Shown here piece after piece: positions 1-11,042 of a stretch of 64,000 nt of DNA. Each line of letters starts with the position of its first letter. Position 1 is the first letter of the stretch. The translations under genes were made by a program, and so were the position numbers. The notes under the pieces are model-generated. The model was not told the DNA's origin and did not search any database. It was given only the letters and a program-made list of their open reading frames with translations. This stretch comes from Monocercomonoides exilis (Eukaryota; Preaxostyla; Oxymonadida; Polymastigidae): NCBI GenBank assembly GCA_001643675.2, contig LSRY02000056.1, positions 129,001-193,000 of the forward strand. Reading direction: 5' to 3'.

Positions 1-1080
1 ATTGCAATTTTGCCATCCAATGTTGGACTCTGTATCTCCTCCAAAATGTTATCAATTACACTTCATTTCAATAAGTAATCAAATTTCACGTTTTGTTTAT
101 CTGATTCATTTTTGAAGAAAAAAAGGCAACTAACGTGAATTTCACTGTGATTATTTTTCACTGCTTGATATGCCTGAACAATTCTGCCAATTAGCCCAGC
201 ATATTCTTCATTCCACAATTTGAATTTGTAAAAACAATGATTCAATGGTGTGATCCATCTCTTCAAAACAATCTCTTCTTTCGTTTCTTTTTCTTTTTCT
301 TCTTTTCTCTTCCAATCAACACATTTCATTAGATTTTCCAGTTCACTTTTTGCCTCTCTCAAAAAATGAAGTTCAATCACAAACTCTTTCTTAAAGCTTT
401 TGTCAAAGTCCAATCTGAAGGTCAAATAAAGCCAAATTGATTGATAAGCAAGATGAGTCAGATTATGATGTTTCTGATGATTTAGCACAATTTCTTTGAT
501 TTCATTCAAACACTGTTTTTGTTCGAAAAACAAATAAAAATATATGTGGAAAAAAAAACATATGTACAAAAAAGAAAACAAAAATGTTCAAACGTCAAGT
601 ACGCCAAGGTTGGAAAGTGGTGAGAAAGCTATTTCCACTTCTTTCTGAGCTTCTTCACTTATCATTTTGTTCAATGCAGCATTCAGATAAAAAAGAACGC
701 AAATTGGTATTAATTAATCAGGAATTTTTTATCATTCAGCAAAAGATATCATTCGCAGAGACCAATCAGACTCTTTTCGTTTCATTTCTTTTTCTTTCTT
801 CTCATTTTCATCAATGACTATCTTCTCGAATCTTTCATTCAATGAAGATGCCATCAATTCAAATGTGCTTATTTTATTCAACACATTGAAATATCCAATT
901 TGCTTCAACAACAAATTTGCATTTTCAATTGACAATTTCTTTTCTACTATTATTTTGTCCGTTTTGTTGAACAATAGAACTATGAAAATGGATTTGAATT
1001 CGTTTTAATCCATCTTATCCATCAGTACTGTTATTTCTTTAACTTTCAATTTCTGCTCCTCCTCATCGTAGAGTTAAAAT
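1..1080 (-). pseudogene. Decayed copy of a multicopy oxymonad-type gene family
   Basis: On the minus strand a recognisable protein runs from about position 1080 to the window edge, but only by changing frame and crossing stops. Pieces in order are EEEQKLKVKEITVLMDKMD, then a TAA, then FNKTDKIIVEKKLSIENANL and LKQIGYFNVLNKISTFELM. After a frame change come ISEEAQKEVEIAF and a long piece (581 to 63) containing HHNLTHLAYQS and VDWKRKEEKEKE. A TGA near position 60 separates this from LEEIQSPTLDGK. The same order of segments recalls a repetitive, uncharacterised family I associate with Monocercomonoides; that memory cannot be verified here. Several stops and frameshifts make a functional gene unlikely. 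No function can be assigned. Confidence 0.6.
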
Positions 1081-1486
1081 TCGGAATATATTTCTTCAAA
1101 AACAAAAAAAATGAATTAAATTTGTTCTGGAATGTTTGCACACCTTTAAAATTTTCAATTTGCAGTCTTTGCCTGAATATTCGAAGAAATGTTACATTTC
1201 GAAAATTTCACATTTTGCCTTTAATATCGAATTCACCAATGTATCGATGGAAGAAATATTCGTAAAAAACACTCAAATCATTCGCGAAAAGAACATTGGT
1301 CATACACATATTAAAAAAATGAACATGAATAACATGACATTTCAAAGTATAATCCAGTTTCATATAACATGTGATGCAGCTATGGGATTTCATGATCATT
1401 TCATAATCTTTGTGAACCAAATAAAAACATGCATAAATTCTGTTATTTATTTTTTATATATCACTTCAAAAAAATGAGTCCTATCA

Positions 1487-1527
<41 letters not shown>

Positions 1528-1910
1528 ACTGACGTGAACTTAATTCACTGACGGACGTGACAACAAAACTTATTGCACGTCACTCAGGTTTAGTTTAATA
1601 TGTATTTTGTTATCATTCGTGAAAATGAAATTGAATTTTTTTTCTTTTGTCAGAAAAAATCTTTATCAAAACACAAGAGTAAAATCTGTGCAATTTCTGT
1701 AACATATGTGACAATTGTCAAAATTTTTTTTATTAATCAGTTTAAGTATTATTTTCAAGTTTGAATATCAAAATAAGATCATTTTGACCAACAACTTCAA
1801 TACTTCACAATGATTTGCCAAAGTTTCATCTGGAGCAAAAAACGTTAGAAATACAATTATATCACAACAAAAAATAATTAATTCGTCTCGAATATTTTTT
1901 TCCAAATACA
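1081..1910. other. Intergenic, AT-rich, with a long A run
   Basis: No supportable gene. A plus-strand open frame (1136-1477) has the codon bias of AT-rich noncoding DNA and no recognisable domain. Positions 1488-1525 are an uninterrupted run of 38 A, followed by two CACTGACG-type short repeats. The A run could be a retroposition scar or a simple homopolymer expansion. Confidence 0.6.
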
Positions 1911-2266
1911 GTTTGTGCAAAAAAAATCCGGACAAGATCGATATCTCAAAAACAACAAAAGAAATAATTCTGTAGATTTTCCTCAAAATATATCTCACAA
2001 ATTCAAACTCATTTGATATGAAAAACTTTCAACATGGCTTCATTTGTGCTCAGAGAAAATATATATCGAAAAATCGGAGAAACTCAAAATCCTATTTCTC
2101 CGAGATAATAATAATTAAAATTTTCTGAGCATTAACGATGAAGTTTTGAAAGTTTTTCATCTCAAATGAGTTTGTATTGGTAAGATATATTATGAGGAAA
2201 ATCTACAGAATTATTCCTCTTGTGGTTATTGTGAAATCAATCTTATCCGGTATTTTTTGTACAAAC
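1911..2266. mobile_element. Fold-back repeat (MITE-like), copy 1
   Basis: The left half (from GTTTGTGCAAAAAAAATCCG at about 1911) is the inverted complement of the right half (ending ATCCGGTATTTTTTGTACAA near 2263). Long matching stretches include AATTCTGTAGATTTTCCTCA and the words CAAACTCATTTGA and AAAAACTTTC. The apex contains a small hairpin made of TCGGAGAAA and TTTCTCCGA near 2073-2103. It has no coding capacity. A related copy lies at 31471-31840, so this is a dispersed repeat family. Target-site duplications were not identified. Confidence 0.75.
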
Positions 2267-2579
2267 AATTCAATTTAAAATTGATTTGTATCTCACAAAG
2301 AAAAATAAAAAAATAAAATAATAATTTTGTTTTATTATCACATGTATTTCAATTGCTATTTAGAGTGATGATGATTCAATATTTCAATTTGCAACATTCT
2401 TTCGAATAAAATAACAACAACAAAAATAACTTCAAAATAAAATATTGAAAAGAAAATATCGATTTTTGCACAAAAGCGAAAAAAATATAATGTTTTGTAT
2501 TTTTAAAAGGATTTTGAAAACCAAAAAACAAAAATCAATGTTTATTAAGCATTAACTGTAAAATTGTCTTTTCAACAAG

Positions 2580-2652
2580 CTCGATGTAGTCTAGTCGGTT
2601 AGGATATAAGACTCTCACTCTTGTGACCCGGGTTCGATTCCCGGCATCGAGG
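2580..2652 (+). tRNA. tRNA-Glu (anticodon CTC)
   Basis: A full cloverleaf can be drawn. The acceptor stem CTCGATG (2580-2586) pairs with CATCGAG (2645-2651). The D arm reads GTCTAGTCGGTTAGGAT. The anticodon stem TAAGA/TCTTG encloses the loop CTCTCAC, giving anticodon CTC. The T arm is CCGGG-TTCGATT-CCCGG. The internal sequences match eukaryotic tRNA-Glu closely. A T-rich tract (GGAATTTTTTTG) directly downstream fits an RNA polymerase III terminator. There is no intron and no encoded CCA. It reads GAG codons. Confidence 0.93.
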
Positions 2653-3094
2653 AATTTTTTTGCTCAGAACAAGATTTGAACAGATATAACTTTATTTCGC
2701 ATTTTTAATAATTGGAAACATTGAAAAATTACGAATAAGAAAAATTTTGTCTTTAACAAACCACGTGCAGTTTCGTTATTTTTGTAAATTGTAAATTGTG
2801 ATTCATTTAAAAAATTTGTAAATCAGTTGTAAAATTTTTTAACATTTCAACTTTGTTATGCACCATTATTTATTGAAGTTACAAACTTCAATTATGGAGC
2901 AATTCAAACGCTTTCATCTGCAAAGGCTTTGGGAAAATGGGAATTCGGTAGTTGGGTTAATTGGATCAAGGATATCAAAATTGGATATTGGCTCTATCTA
3001 AGGGTCATTCATCAATCACATAAACTTTATAAATGTGCATTCTAAAACGGATCAAATTTCCAGAAAAAGCATGTTGAATAATCGTAGTTATTGC
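2653..3094. other. Intergenic
   Basis: AT-rich spacer between the tRNA gene and the 3' end of the CH-domain gene. Beyond the pol III terminator tract at its start, I see no gene, repeat or RNA structure. Confidence 0.5.
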
Positions 3095-6000
3095 TCATTT
3101 TTCGGATGAAATTTCAACATTTTCGTTCATTTGAGGAGTCTCATTCCCAATTTGAAGCAATCTGTTGTGAAGAAGATACCTTCTTAGGGAATTTTCATAG
3201 CTCAAAGCTCTTGAATGAGTTGGAAATCTTATCTAAAAATGTTACAAAAATGGTTTCATAAAAAAGTCACCAAAAAACAAAAAACAAAAAAAAAAAAAAG
3301 CAAATTAAGTCAAATACAACATATAAAACTTATTAAGAATGGAAATATTACGCACCTCAAGTGAAGATATATCTGATCTTTCTTTTAGCTTTCCATGTTG
3401 TCCTGTTAAAGATAGTTGAATTACACTCGAACATTTTTGGGATGAACAGACATCACAAATCAAGGAAAGTGGAATTGATAATACCTAAAAGCATGCAAAG
3501 ATTTATAAGTTGAATATATTCACATTATTTGAATAAAATAACTAATATTAAAGAAATGCACATGCTTAAGCGAAAACAAACTGGTTTTACTTCATTGCGT
3601 TCTGTAAAGCAAAGTATTGGTTCTTCAACATCAAAATTTAAATTCATCAGCAAAGTCTTATTTTCATTGTTTGGCGCATTTAAAGAATCATCACAAATCA
3701 TTCCCATTTTAGCTTCACCTTTTTCTTCGACTGGTGCTGTTGAGGAGTTATGTTCAAATGAATTCGATGAAGAGATGATATTTCCTTCCATTTCTTTTAA
3801 TCTTAAATCTGAATCTGATTTTTCAGATGTGGATTGGGATTCAAAACTGTATTTCTTTTCGGAGTGTGCTGAATCTGCCAATGAATATATTATGCGCATA
3901 TTTACAGGCTGTGAGGATGTTAGCAATGAAACAGAATTCTCTGGAAGTTGAGAAAATACAGTTGAAGAAGCTAAAAGTGTGTTGTTTGCATCGCTTTGTT
4001 TGAGATCATTTTTAACGGAAAGAGAAGAATACATTGACAGAGGCAGCACATTATTTGATTGCATGTTTGATTTTATGTCGATTTTTGGAAGAGAATTCGT
4101 TCTTTCCTTTCTCTTCGCAAAAAGTCTGTCCACTTTCTCTTCCATCCTTTTGATGCAAGCGCTTTTATCAACTTGCAAAGGTCGCTGGTTAGCATGAGAT
4201 GACTCAGAAACGGGAGCAGAAATCTCTTCTGCTTCAATTTCATCAAAATGATCATCATTCGATACACTGTTTGATTTTTCTATTTCTCCTTGCAGAGATT
4301 TCAAATTGTTATCATCTTCCAAAGAAGAATGAAGAACTTCATCAGAATCAAGTGACCCTGAGCCTTCAAGCTGTGGCGTAGCATCTTGAATGAACGAAGA
4401 TTGCGTTTGTTTCAATTCAACAGCTGAAAATGGATCTGCCTCAGAATCGCTAGAATGAATACTCGAATTGAGATTTTGTGTTGTTGCTAGCTGCGTTGGT
4501 GTGAAAACGTGCTCATCTCTCCATTCGCTTATGTTGTCTTCATCCTTATTTTCTTTCTTAGATCCAATTTCTTCGATCGTAAATGCCAACATTTCATCCT
4601 CAGAGGAGGTTTCTTTCTCATCTTCGCGATCTTCTCGAAAAGAGTCTCTTTGCTCTTCAAAAGAATCCATTTCAACTTTTTCTAAATTTTCTTTCGAATT
4701 GCTATGTTCTTTGCACATCTGCAGTTCATTTTCTTCCTCTTTTTTATGTTCCAATTTCTCTTCTTCAATCATAAATATGTCTTCTTCCGATTTTGAACTT
4801 GCTTTTGTTGTAGTTGATTGAGTTGTGTTATTCACATCTTCTTCTTTCTCCAAATCCAAATCTTGTTTTGTTTCCTCTACTTTTTGTTCGGATTCTTCCT
4901 TCTTTCCTTCTACTTGCTCGTCATTTGATGCTTCAGTGTGCTTTTCAGATTTTGATTTCATTGACATGTTCTCTGGTGCATCTTGTCTCTTTTCAGGAGC
5001 ACGTTTTGCCAAAGCCAACTTTTCTGTTTTGCTTTTTGTTGCAAGTGGACGATTGCTCTGAAATTTGGGTTGAGGTCTTTTTGCAGAAATCGGAGATTTG
5101 CTTCGTATCATTCCTCTTTCCTTCGCAGGAGTTGCCTTTATCAGAGGCGATTTCGGCCTCTCATTGGCCGTCTCTTGTTTCACTTCCTTTTGTGTTTCTT
5201 TTTCCTGCTTCTGGCTTGACAAAGGCGCTGCCTGAGTCAATTGCTTTTCTGCATCCTTTTTGTTGGCATCCTCTTTTGTTGGTGTTTTCTTTTCTGACGA
5301 GTTTGCCAGACGACGAATCGGTGTTCTGAATTTCGGCTTCATAGATAATGAAGAGAATGGCCTTACTGATATTTCCTTTTCATCTGTTTTTGTGTGATTA
5401 GCAGAAGATTGCACAGAAAAGGGACGCTGTTTCGATTGACTTGTAGGGGTTCTTTCTGCTTTGGAGTTGCTTTGCTCGTTCTGCTTTGTCAATTCAGTTG
5501 CCGGTTCTTGCTGCAAAGAAGAATCTTTGCTTTTTGGTGTCTGAGGCAAAGCGTGCTCTTTCAATTTGCTCACTATTTTCCGCTTAATTGTGGGTATAAC
5601 TTTTGGCCTTGCTGAAGGTGTTGCGGGAGGCTGGCTATTTAATTTTGATGTTTTCTCTGTGTCTTTTCTTTCTTCCACTTGTTCTTTTTTTTCAACAACC
5701 TCATTTCTTGTAAGATTTTGTCCATCCTTCTGCATTTCCATTTTCTTTGGCTTCTCTTCTTTTATTGATTCTAATGGCTTTTTGTCATCACTCTTTTGCT
5801 TTGGCTTTACTGTTCTTGTTGGAATTCTTCTGTTCAAAGGAGTCTTTTTGTCTTTTTGTGGTGTTTGAATGGGATGATCGCTTATTGCACTTTGTGTTGT
5901 AGACGCTTCACTTCCAGTTTCTTTTGGTTGTTCAGAAAGAGATTGAGAAGGAGAACTTTGTTTCTTGTTTGCCAAAACAGATGAGCGGAGTATTGAAGCA

Positions 6001-7797
6001 GAAGAAGTTGAAACAGGACGGCTTGTCTTGTTGAGTTTTGGTGTGCGCAACACTTTGCTCTCCTTAGTTTTGACTTGAGGTGTTTTTTCATTGTCCATTT
6101 GCTCAGCTTTTTCCGATTCTTCTGCTTCTTTCTCATCTTCTTTTTTTTCTGCCATCAACTCTTCTTCTCTCTTCAGTTCTTCTTCTTTCTCTTTTTCTTG
6201 TTCCTTAACCTTCTGCAACACTTTCTCTTGATCTGCAAACCTCACATTTGAAACAAGTTTGTTAAAAGTGATTTTGTCACTTGTTGTCTGTCGAACAGAT
6301 TGAGGTTTGGAAGAAGATGAAACAAAAGAAGAAGAAGAAGAAGAAGGAGAAGCATCTGACACAGCAGCAACTTTTTGCGCAATTTTCTTTTGAGAAGTTG
6401 GCGTTTTCAGCTGAGTTGCTGCGCTTCTGGAAGCATTTTTTGGAGTTGCCGATGTTTTGTTTATTGAGGATTCATTTTCTTCCTCGTCTTCTTCGCAGAC
6501 GCTGTCAACAAGCTGCCTCCAAATGAGATCAAGTTGGAACATTAGAATGTCATCATCAGCCTGTTCCTGCGCTGATCTACGTATCTCTTTAGCTTTTTCT
6601 CGCAACAGCGAAGCAGCAGCTGGCAATTTAGAAAGGGTTTGATCAACAGATGATTGTGAAGAAGCTGAAGCCGAAGCGGAAGCGGAAGAGGAAACAGAAG
6701 AAGATGCAGAAACAGAAACAGCACCAGAAGAAGAATCAATTGTTGCAGTTGCTGTTGTTGATGAAGATTTTGATCCTGTTTGAGAAGGCGCTTTTGAAGA
6801 ACTTGGGGCAATCCATTCATTTGGCATCACAAAGACAGGCACATTCATGTGAGCAAAAGATGTCAAAGCCAACTGGATGTTGTGCATGCGCTCTTTCTCT
6901 GTTGAAGGCAGGCCATACACAGCAGACAAAGAAGATGGAGGAGCTGACGATGAACTAGAAGCTAATGGAGTTGATTTGCTTTTTTCTGAAGAATGAGTAG
7001 ATTGCGTTTGATTCGAAGATTTCAGTATTTTCTTTTTCTCTTTTTCTTCGTTTTTCTCATTTTGCAATGATGTTCCACATTCTTTTTCTGAGTTGTCAGA
7101 CAAAGATTCCTTTTCTTGCTTTTCTAAGGTTTCTGGCACCCATTCTTTGCCTCCCCCACATGAAAGACATACCATGCAAATAACAGTTCCAGATGAAAAT
7201 ATATCTCTTCTCAGTTGTAAGTTTCCTTTTTTGTGCAGCTGAGGAGGAAGAACCCATCCGTAATGGGCACATCTTTCAGTATACCACGCAAACATATCAC
7301 GTGCACGAGACCAAATCCCTCTCATTACATAAATATCAAACATTTCTCGCATCAAAGAAACTGTGGGACCCGAGTCCCCCACATATATTTGTTGTGGAGT
7401 CGGCATATTTTTAACATGAGGCGATCGAGCCCAAATCACATTCAAAGCTTTCTCGATGTTCTGAACGCAAGGACGCTCTGTTTGGGTTCCAGAAAGAACA
7501 CCAATAATTTGAATCTTCTTTTTGGGCGACGTTAATGAATTTCCCAACGCTTCTTGTTCTGTTATAATAAAAAAGAAGTTTAAAAGACAAAAAATCAAAA
7601 AAGACAATAAAACCTTCATAATACGCGTCTGAAAGCAATTGAACCAATTCACATAAAACTTCTCCAGATGAAAATACTTCGAACATATCGTCCTCGGGAA
7701 CAAGCTGCAAAAGAGCACGTATCCATCTGAAATACTGTCAATCAAAATGCACGAAATTAGAAAAATATCAAAATTCATTAAACAGTGATTACATACA
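3095..7797 (-). CDS. Large protein with two calponin-homology-like regions and a charged low-complexity tail
   Basis: Model on the minus strand, 5' end incomplete: exon 7614-7734, intron, 3582-7558, intron, 3356-3484, intron, 3095-3232 (stop TGA). A short exon ending at 7797 (ARNAIEF then GTATGT) probably precedes it; the start codon was not found. The first CH-like region reads YFRWIRALLQLVPEDDMF, FSSGEVLCELVQLL, then NIEKALNVIW and SLMREMFDIYV, and is cut by an intron inside the domain. A second follows: MFAWYTERCAHYGWVLPP, GTVICMVCLSC, then NIQLALTSF and, after a long inserted Ser/Glu-rich loop, DDDILMFQLDLIWRQL. About 1,000 residues of Lys/Glu/Ser/Pro-rich disorder follow. A C-terminal exon carries CDVCSSQKC, a possible metal-binding or disulfide motif. 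Tandem CH domains usually bind actin or microtubules; the role here is inferred. Confidence 0.7.
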
Positions 7798-8402
7798 AAT
7801 TCTATTGCATTTCGTGCTTTGTGTTCAGAATTTTATGTTCCCAATTTAAGCAAAATTCAATAATTAATAAATTCGTATTATTTGGTATGAAAAACAATGC
7901 AGATGAATTATGTCACAATAAAACATTTATAAAACAAAAAACATATAATATCAAACAGATTTTAAGTTGTTTTGATGCCTCTAAAATTTTCTTTTGCACG
8001 TTCATTCAAATTTGTGATCTTTTCCATTACAAACATTTGAGATTTATTGATTTTTTTTTTTCAGAAAAACAAAGCAAACATATTAAGAAAATTGAACAAT
8101 TGCTTTCGTTGTTAGGATTAAATATAGAATGAATAGAAAATACAACAAATAGATATGGCAAAAAATACCGAAATAAACACGAATTAAAAGAGGCAAAACA
8201 TGTTCAAAAACAAAGCATCAATAAATGCGAAAAAGATTAGAGTGTACAAAGAAGGATTAAAATTCCATCATTGTTTTTTAAATGAAATGAAACCAAAAAT
8301 AAAGAGTTTATTCTACTTATAAAACTTCCAAAAAAACATAACTATAATTCAATTCTTCATTCATTATTTTGAAGAAGAAGAAGAAGGTGTTTTTGCAGAT
8401 GC
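7798..8402. other. Intergenic / undetected 5' exon
   Basis: Sits between the 5' part of the CH-domain gene and the 3' end of the acyl-CoA synthetase gene. The missing first coding exon of the CH gene should lie here. The plus-strand open frame 7785-8132 looks like chance AT-rich sequence (Phe/Ile/Lys/Asn-rich, no domain). Confidence 0.45.
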
Positions 8403-10930
8403 CTACGAAGAGGAAGAAGAGGACGATGACGATGAGTGAGCAGAAGCCTTCTCTGCTCCCTCTTCGATCACCTTCAGTTGTGTAAGGAAGTCTTCCTTGT
8501 ACTTGTTCCTGATGAACTCACGCTTCATCTTGAAGGAAGCAGTCAGGCACTTGTTGGTGTCAGTCCATTCGTCTTCACACAGCACAATTCCTTTTGGAAT
8601 CTCAAACCTTCTCACTCTGTCTGGATTGGCCTCGCTCGTCTTCTTCAGCTCCTTCAGCAAGAAGCTCATCACAGCTGGGTCGTGCTGCAGCGCCTGGCGG
8701 AGCGAAAGCTGACAGTGGAATGTGTCTGAAGAACCTGATGCTTCAGAAGAAGAAGAAGATGATGATGTTGAAGAGGCAGAAGCCGATTTAGCATCAGAAT
8801 CTGCAGTGCTAACTGTTGGCTCCTGCTTCCCAGCACCAGCCTTCCCTTCTCTCCATCTCTTCACTGCGCCATCTGCCCAGCTGTCAGAGCCAGTCTCCTC
8901 TTTCTTCTCTTCACTCAGCAGAAGATCCCACTCAGGCACAACAAACGCCACCAGCGCAGATGCTGTCGATGGGCCATACAGCATAATCTGCCGGGTGTAC
9001 TCGTTCTTCTCCACAAACACCTCTTCCAGACGCTCAGCACAGATGAACTCTCCCTGCGACAGCTTGAAGATGTTCTTCCTTCTGTCAATAATCTTCAGCG
9101 ACGGCTGCTTCTTCCCGTCGTCGTCGAGATACGGGCCAGGCACCCACATCCCCACATCTCCTGTCTTGAAGAACCCGTCCTCGTCAAACGCCTCCTTCGT
9201 GCCTTCCTCGTCTTTGTAGTATCCCTGGAAGATCTGAGGCCCTCTGACCAGAATCTCCCCCCGCGGATACGGCTTGTCAGTGACATAGTAGTCCATCTCT
9301 GGGATGGACTTCAACCGAACTTCAGAGAACTGATAGGGCACACCAATGGACCCGTTGTCAAAGGCTGTGATCTGCCCGCACGTGACACACGCTGTTGTCT
9401 CAGTGAGGCCATATCCCTCAGCAATGATGCATCCCATGCAGGTTGAGATGAACTCGCTGATGTTCACAGGAAGAGACGCTGCACCGTTGTAGATCAGTCG
9501 CACACGCCCTCCCATCTTCTCTTTGATCTGGTTGAAGACAAGATAGTCTGAAAGTGCTGCCTTCTCATCTGAAGATGTCGATAATGCCACAAGAGAAGCA
9601 TCAGATCATAACATTATCATTCCATTAGCAATCACAAAAATTATGTTATTGTTGAAATTTTAAAGATTAATAAACAAAATAATAAAAAAAAGAAAAAGTC
9701 AACATAATTTCTCTTGCATTAGAACAAAATAAGAGCAAACGAGGAAATCCTGCTTTCAAAGTCTTCAGCTTTGAATTGAATGCGACGTTAAAGGCCCAGC
9801 GCTTCATAAAGTTTGCTGCCTCAATTTGACTGTGAATTTTTGCATATGTTTTGGAAAACACACGAGGAACACCTTTTTTATTATAATTTTGTCAAAATTA
9901 TAAACAACAACCCACCACATACTTTAAATAAACAAATAAGGAAAAGAAAAAGCAAACCAGGAAGAATTGTTGGACGAAGAGTAGCAATATCATCACTGAT
10001 CGTCGTCATTGTGCCCGAAAAGAATCCAATTCCGCAGCCAAATTGAAGAATTGTAATTTCAAGAATTCGAGCAAAAATATGTGCAAGTGGTAAATATGAA
10101 ATAAGATAATCCTGCTCCCCGTCTTTTGGTGGTGTAGCTCGGGACATCAATTGAACAGCAGAAGCAGAAGCATTTCTGTGGCTAATAATTGCTCCTTTTG
10201 GTGTTCCAGTTGTTCCTGAAGTGTAAACAATAGTGAAAATTGAATCAGGTGTTGGTGGCTGATCTTCAACTGGATTGGCTTTTCCAAGTGCCACCACTTC
10301 TGAAAACTTATATGATGCACCTTCTGGACGAGGAGCATCAGGATTTAAAGGATCATCAACAACAATCACATGCTCGAGCAAGGGTGCTTTTCCAGATGAC
10401 TTGATCTCTTTCACAAATTCCAATTTATCCTGCGTTAAAACAATAGCTTTCATATCTGAATGAATTATAATAAATTGGCACTCTGCAGCCTGATATGAAT
10501 CATAAACTGGCACAGACACTAAACTCTGCGAAGCACAAGAGTAATCTGTAACGGACCATTCAGGGCAATTTTTCATGAAAATACCAACTTTGTCATTTGG
10601 TTCTAATCCAAGTTTTTTAAGTCCAGAAGCAAAACATGTAACTATTTCCCCAACTTGTTTATATTTCATAAAAATGTATGGACCCTGAAAACACAGAACA
10701 ATAAAAAAATATATATTTTAAAAAATGAAATCTCCATTAATTGAGTTATTTCAAACCTTCTTTTTACTGCCTGGTATAGGCTGACGAAATCCTAGAAAAT
10801 CGTTATTTGAATACTTTGCAACGCATTCCCTGAAAATTCTGTGAACAGTCAGTCCTTCAATTTGGTAATAAGAACGAGAATAAGGAGTTAATTTTTTTGT
10901 TGTATGAATTTCTGTGGTATCTGAACTCAT
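8403..10930 (-). CDS. Long-chain acyl-CoA synthetase (AMP-binding enzyme)
   Basis: Activates fatty acids to acyl-CoA via an acyl-adenylate. Model: exons 10757-10930, 9958-10684, 9741-9872, 8403-9568 (about 732 aa); frames match at every junction. Start MSSDTTEIHTTKKLTPYSRS. The P-loop-like AMP motif YTSGTTGTPKGA, the motif YLPLAHIFAR and LPGVPRVFSKTYAKI (spanning an intron) are ACSL landmarks. The last exon has YGLTETTACVT, GEILVRGPQIFQGYYKD, FFKTGDVG and the hinge IIDRRKNIFKLSQGEF. The catalytic core is therefore complete. No signal peptide or clear membrane anchor is seen. A Ser-rich insertion (about 80 aa) sits in the C-terminal domain, and the protein ends in a Ser run. The boundary of the third intron is the least certain. 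It is divergent from eS6 with 112 bp between the two starts. Confidence 0.93.
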
Positions 10931-11042
10931 CAGAAAGGTAAAACTGTAAAATAATTAACTGATCAAACAAGTATATTTATTATTTTGAAAACATAAACTA
11001 TGCCCCTGTGATCACTTTTAGATCAAAATTGTTTGTTGAGAA

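Noticed and set aside
3529-6958. Many plus-strand open frames opposite the CH-domain gene
   Set aside because: They are antisense shadows of a Ser/Lys/Glu-rich coding exon. The minus frame is continuous for about 4 kb, and joins to flanking exons in phase.
8403-8405. TAG read as glutamine (Streblomastix-type code)
   Set aside because: eS6, ASF1, PITP, SPAG6 and others end at TAA at the expected protein length, so the standard code applies.
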